21,286 bases of DNA from Saccoglossus kowalevskii (Eukaryota > Hemichordata > Enteropneusta > Harrimaniidae), in NCBI RefSeq assembly GCF_000003605.2, contig NW_003128865.1, positions 285,919 through 307,204 of the forward strand. The letters run 5' to 3'. The position numbers and the translations under genes were made by a program. Below, piece by piece: positions 18,421 to 21,286 of this stretch. Positions within the stretch are counted from its first letter, which is position 1. The number at the start of each line of letters is the position of its first letter. Below the pieces are notes generated by a model that searched no databases, was not told the origin of the DNA, and saw only the letters and a list, made by a program, of their open reading frames with translations.

Positions 18421-21029
18421 ACTGGTTGAAACAAAGGAATGCTTGTGAGGTCATCGCTATGCATGCCATGCTTGTGCAAAATGAAATCAACATCATTAAA
18501 CAATACGCATATTTCATGTTTATTCAGTACGAGTGTTCAGCGTCAAACAGTGATATCACATTACATCTAAAGTCTTCCACTGTCCAATGAACATATCAAC
18601 AACCGGGTGGTATTTGTTCATATTGCACATACGATTACAGTATTAACTAATCACGGTTGCATATCTACTCATATGCCACATATCTTCCAAGATGCGTTTA
18701 ATGGTGTCTCGCCCATAATTGACCTGTTGTGTCAACTGCGAATACCTGGCGCGTCTTCAATGCGTGAGTGTAAGCCGGTGTATTGTACAATTAGTCTCGC
18801 ATGGGTGCGCACGTATGCACAATCACCATTACCCCTTCAAGTCACTTGAAAGTGAACACGAATGAATACTGACCGTCGAACCATTGTTTATTATATTTGT
18901 CCCTTTTATGGCGTAGGAAACCTCGCTCATAACAACCACACTCGATAATCTAAACACGTGGGTATGACAATTTCACATATACGACTGAGAAGGCGAAATG
19001 CCTATACATATACATATATCGTATGCATGAACAACATTTACCAATCTACAACCGTGCCAGGCGCACGCCACTGTGCTGGGTATGACGTTGCTAATCTAAT
19101 TATATATTTTTTCTGAGCAGGTACACACAAACGTGAAACAAACTGAAAAGCGGGTATATTTTAAACGTAGAGCGTTGGAAGGGGTGGTTTCTTTAGTTAC
19201 TAAGTATGTGAATAATAAACGATAAAAAAATTGGACCAAGACTGATATAGTACTAGTGATGATGCTAACCAGCTTGGCCCGGCCGTGTCCCCGCTGTAGA
19301 TGTGTTAGCTTACCCTTTCGAAATCAGTCGCCGTGTTCGATATGGATATCATTGGTAATCACGTATATGATGTGACGCATGGATATATATTAATATATTA
19401 ATTGTTTGGGTATTGGAGAGTTCAAGTGAGACGATGACCCAACAGATCATGCGGGAATTTCGGTTCAGTTATGTTATTTATTTAATTACACATTGTGCAA
19501 TGACAAACTGTTTCATGCGTTATCATACCAAAATGTGGACCAGGTATGTACTAGTAGCAAATATTGGTTGTCAAAATAAGGCGATACTTTATGAAACAGG
19601 GTTAAAATGTGTGAAATAGTGTCCATTTTAAGTACAGGTAGTTTGATGATGACCTTAACTACATCAGATTGGGAACGTTAAGCAGGTTAATACTATTTGA
19701 ATTGTTCTATCAACGTCAATTTACAGCTGGGCTTTCCTTTGAAGATTTTCAACTATTGTACTTAGATAATAGAACAGAATATTGTGTAGTAGTGTGAGAC
19801 GAGTACTACATCAACTGGGGTTAACGATAATGTTTGTTTAGTTAAATTTTCGTAGCCATAGATACTGATCGCGGTATATTGTGCGTGGTGGCACCATTAG
19901 TAATTAATGTTAAGAATAATTCATCACAATGAGTACTTTTTACTGCGATGTATAGGGTAAAAATGTTTATACGGAATATAAAAAGTCTTTCAATAAATAA
20001 CCCACAATTGTCTGCATCATATACGCACGATATTAAAGGTTATGTCTTTATGAACCAATGAATTATTCACAATAGTAAGTTCACTCTGTGTTCATTGCCA
20101 GGCAATCAACTAATAGTAAACATACGCACCTGCACTGGTGGCCATGTTGAAAATAGTATATATTGTATATGAATGAGCAACACCAGTTTGTATCTCTCCA
20201 TAATTCACTGGTCAAAACTAAAGGCTTAATCTACAGAAATAATGAAATAACAGGTAGACACACTACACAGATGGATGAGTTAAAACAATTCAATACTGTT
20301 GAACACTGTAGCAATTGTTTATTTGTCCTCAGCCCCTCCAAGCCAGCAACTAATAAACTTGCCCTGCAATATCTTGCTTCGTACATATCAGAATATGCAC
20401 AGTAGTCAAAATATGAAAATAAAATAATAAAAGAATATCAAAGCAAATTCAGAAAGTGCACATTGCAGAAGTAGCAAATATAATAGTAAATATTCCAATG
20501 GAGTTTTGGGCGCTTAACCCGTGCTAAGCGTTTACGCACACTTCGATAGCCCGTGCTAAGGCTCTGGACTGGATCTTAAAAACGGGCCAGATTTAATCTG
20601 TACAAAAACAAAAACAAGCAAGCTATATAATGATAAATAAACGATCATTAAATATTCAACAATATAGTTTGATAGAGCATGTAATCACAATGCAAATAAA
20701 CAATATTAGATAAAGTCACTGATAGTTTGGTTCCCGACCAAGCTGTGCATGTACTGGTCTGTTAATTTTTAACTATACGAGTTGTTTTTACCTTGTTTTG
20801 AATTGTGTGCCATTATATACAACTATGATTCCTGAGTGAGTACGTAACCAACCAAATAACGAATGTGACGTTATGATTGTCTCTAAGTTTATGTATTCAA
20901 AGCGACCAGACAGCTGAATATTTTTATCGAATCAATTTTAAAATTACGGTACGTTAGGGTACATATATGTCGTTATATTGTCATGAACACTATCGTTGTG
21001 TTCAGGGACCATGGAACTTTGTCTCGCTT
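18421..21029. other. Intergenic sequence, no convincing gene
   Basis: Open stretches at 18607-18849, 19413-19619 and 20163-20405 are short, unspliced and carry no domain. A hairpin CGCTTA (20511-20516) with TAAGCG (20525-20530) overlaps an 11-base direct repeat CCCGTGCTAAG (20518-20528 and 20550-20560) in a locally GC-richer patch. Confidence 0.5.
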
Positions 21030-21069
21030 GGCTGATGTCACTTACACGTAGAGGTAACAGATTCGACCC
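21030..21069 (+). repeat. Possible degenerate tRNA-like SINE head
   Basis: GGCTGATGTCA resembles a polymerase III A box. About 30 bases later AGATTCGACCC resembles the B box (GGTTCGANTCC), preceded by TAGAGGTAAC, as in many tRNA-derived SINE heads. No clover-leaf tRNA can be folded and no tail or flanking duplication was identified. Confidence 0.3.
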
Positions 21070-21286
21070 AAATGAATACACATAAGTTCATTACAGATAG
21101 TCCAGCTTTATTCTCCCAAGCAATCAACCGAGGCAACCCCTCGCTGCACCGTTCCCTCCGTTCTTTCTATTCTTTACAAACTCTATATTAAAAGTGAAAT
21201 CTCTAAGCGTGGCAGAGTAACCATGGGACCAGTCAAGTTGCCACTACTAAATACATAAGTAAACATATATGTATCAAATTCCTCTA

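Noticed and set aside
20511-20560. tRNA or structured RNA gene in the GC-richer patch
   Set aside because: It has only a 6-base hairpin and an 11-base direct repeat, with no clover-leaf and no polymerase III boxes.
1-21286. CRISPR arrays, bacterial operons, rRNA genes
   Set aside because: No regular spaced repeats or prokaryotic gene layout. The window is clearly intron-containing animal DNA.

Overview
The window is nuclear DNA from an animal, most likely a marine invertebrate. It is AT-rich, its genes are split by GT-AG introns of about 100 to 3000 bases, and the introns and 3' flank hold decayed transposons of types I associate with molluscs, cnidarians and related groups. The phylum cannot be fixed from the sequence alone; a lophotrochozoan such as a mollusc is my best guess.

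One gene dominates. Bases 323 to 16611 (+ strand) carry the 3' part of a cadherin-like transmembrane receptor, which I assemble as 17 exons that join in frame into about 1355 residues. The 5' end of the gene lies outside the window. Exons 1 to 8 (323-8785) encode about eight consecutive extracellular cadherin-type (EC) repeats, several with eroded calcium motifs. Exon 9 and the first part of exon 10 (9975-11907) encode a non-cadherin membrane-adjacent domain. Exon 10 then gives one transmembrane helix (11908-11982) ending in a Cys-Cys-Cys-Cys-Trp cluster.

The cytoplasmic tail is the most unusual part. Exons 11, 12, 13 and the start of exon 14 (13290-14584) are diverged tandem copies of one phase-2 exon coding a Lys/Asp-rich unit around the motif SDQSKLK. 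A decayed fifth copy lies in the intron at about 14018-14206. Three very small in-frame exons (14749-14796, 15156-15197, 16523-16611) follow and end in a C-terminus reading EGLKWF. The intron before the last exon contains an imperfect tandem duplication of a few hundred bases and a possible extra small exon.

Mobile DNA: intron 3 holds an antisense, frameshifted fossil of a multicopy invertebrate ORF family (about 2130-3730). Intron 4 holds a short integrase-like fragment (about 6010-6237). The 3' flank holds a truncated antisense LINE (17563-18420) that has lost its YxDD catalytic box. A degenerate tRNA-like SINE head may lie near 21030-21069. The rest of the 3' flank (18421-21286) shows no convincing gene.
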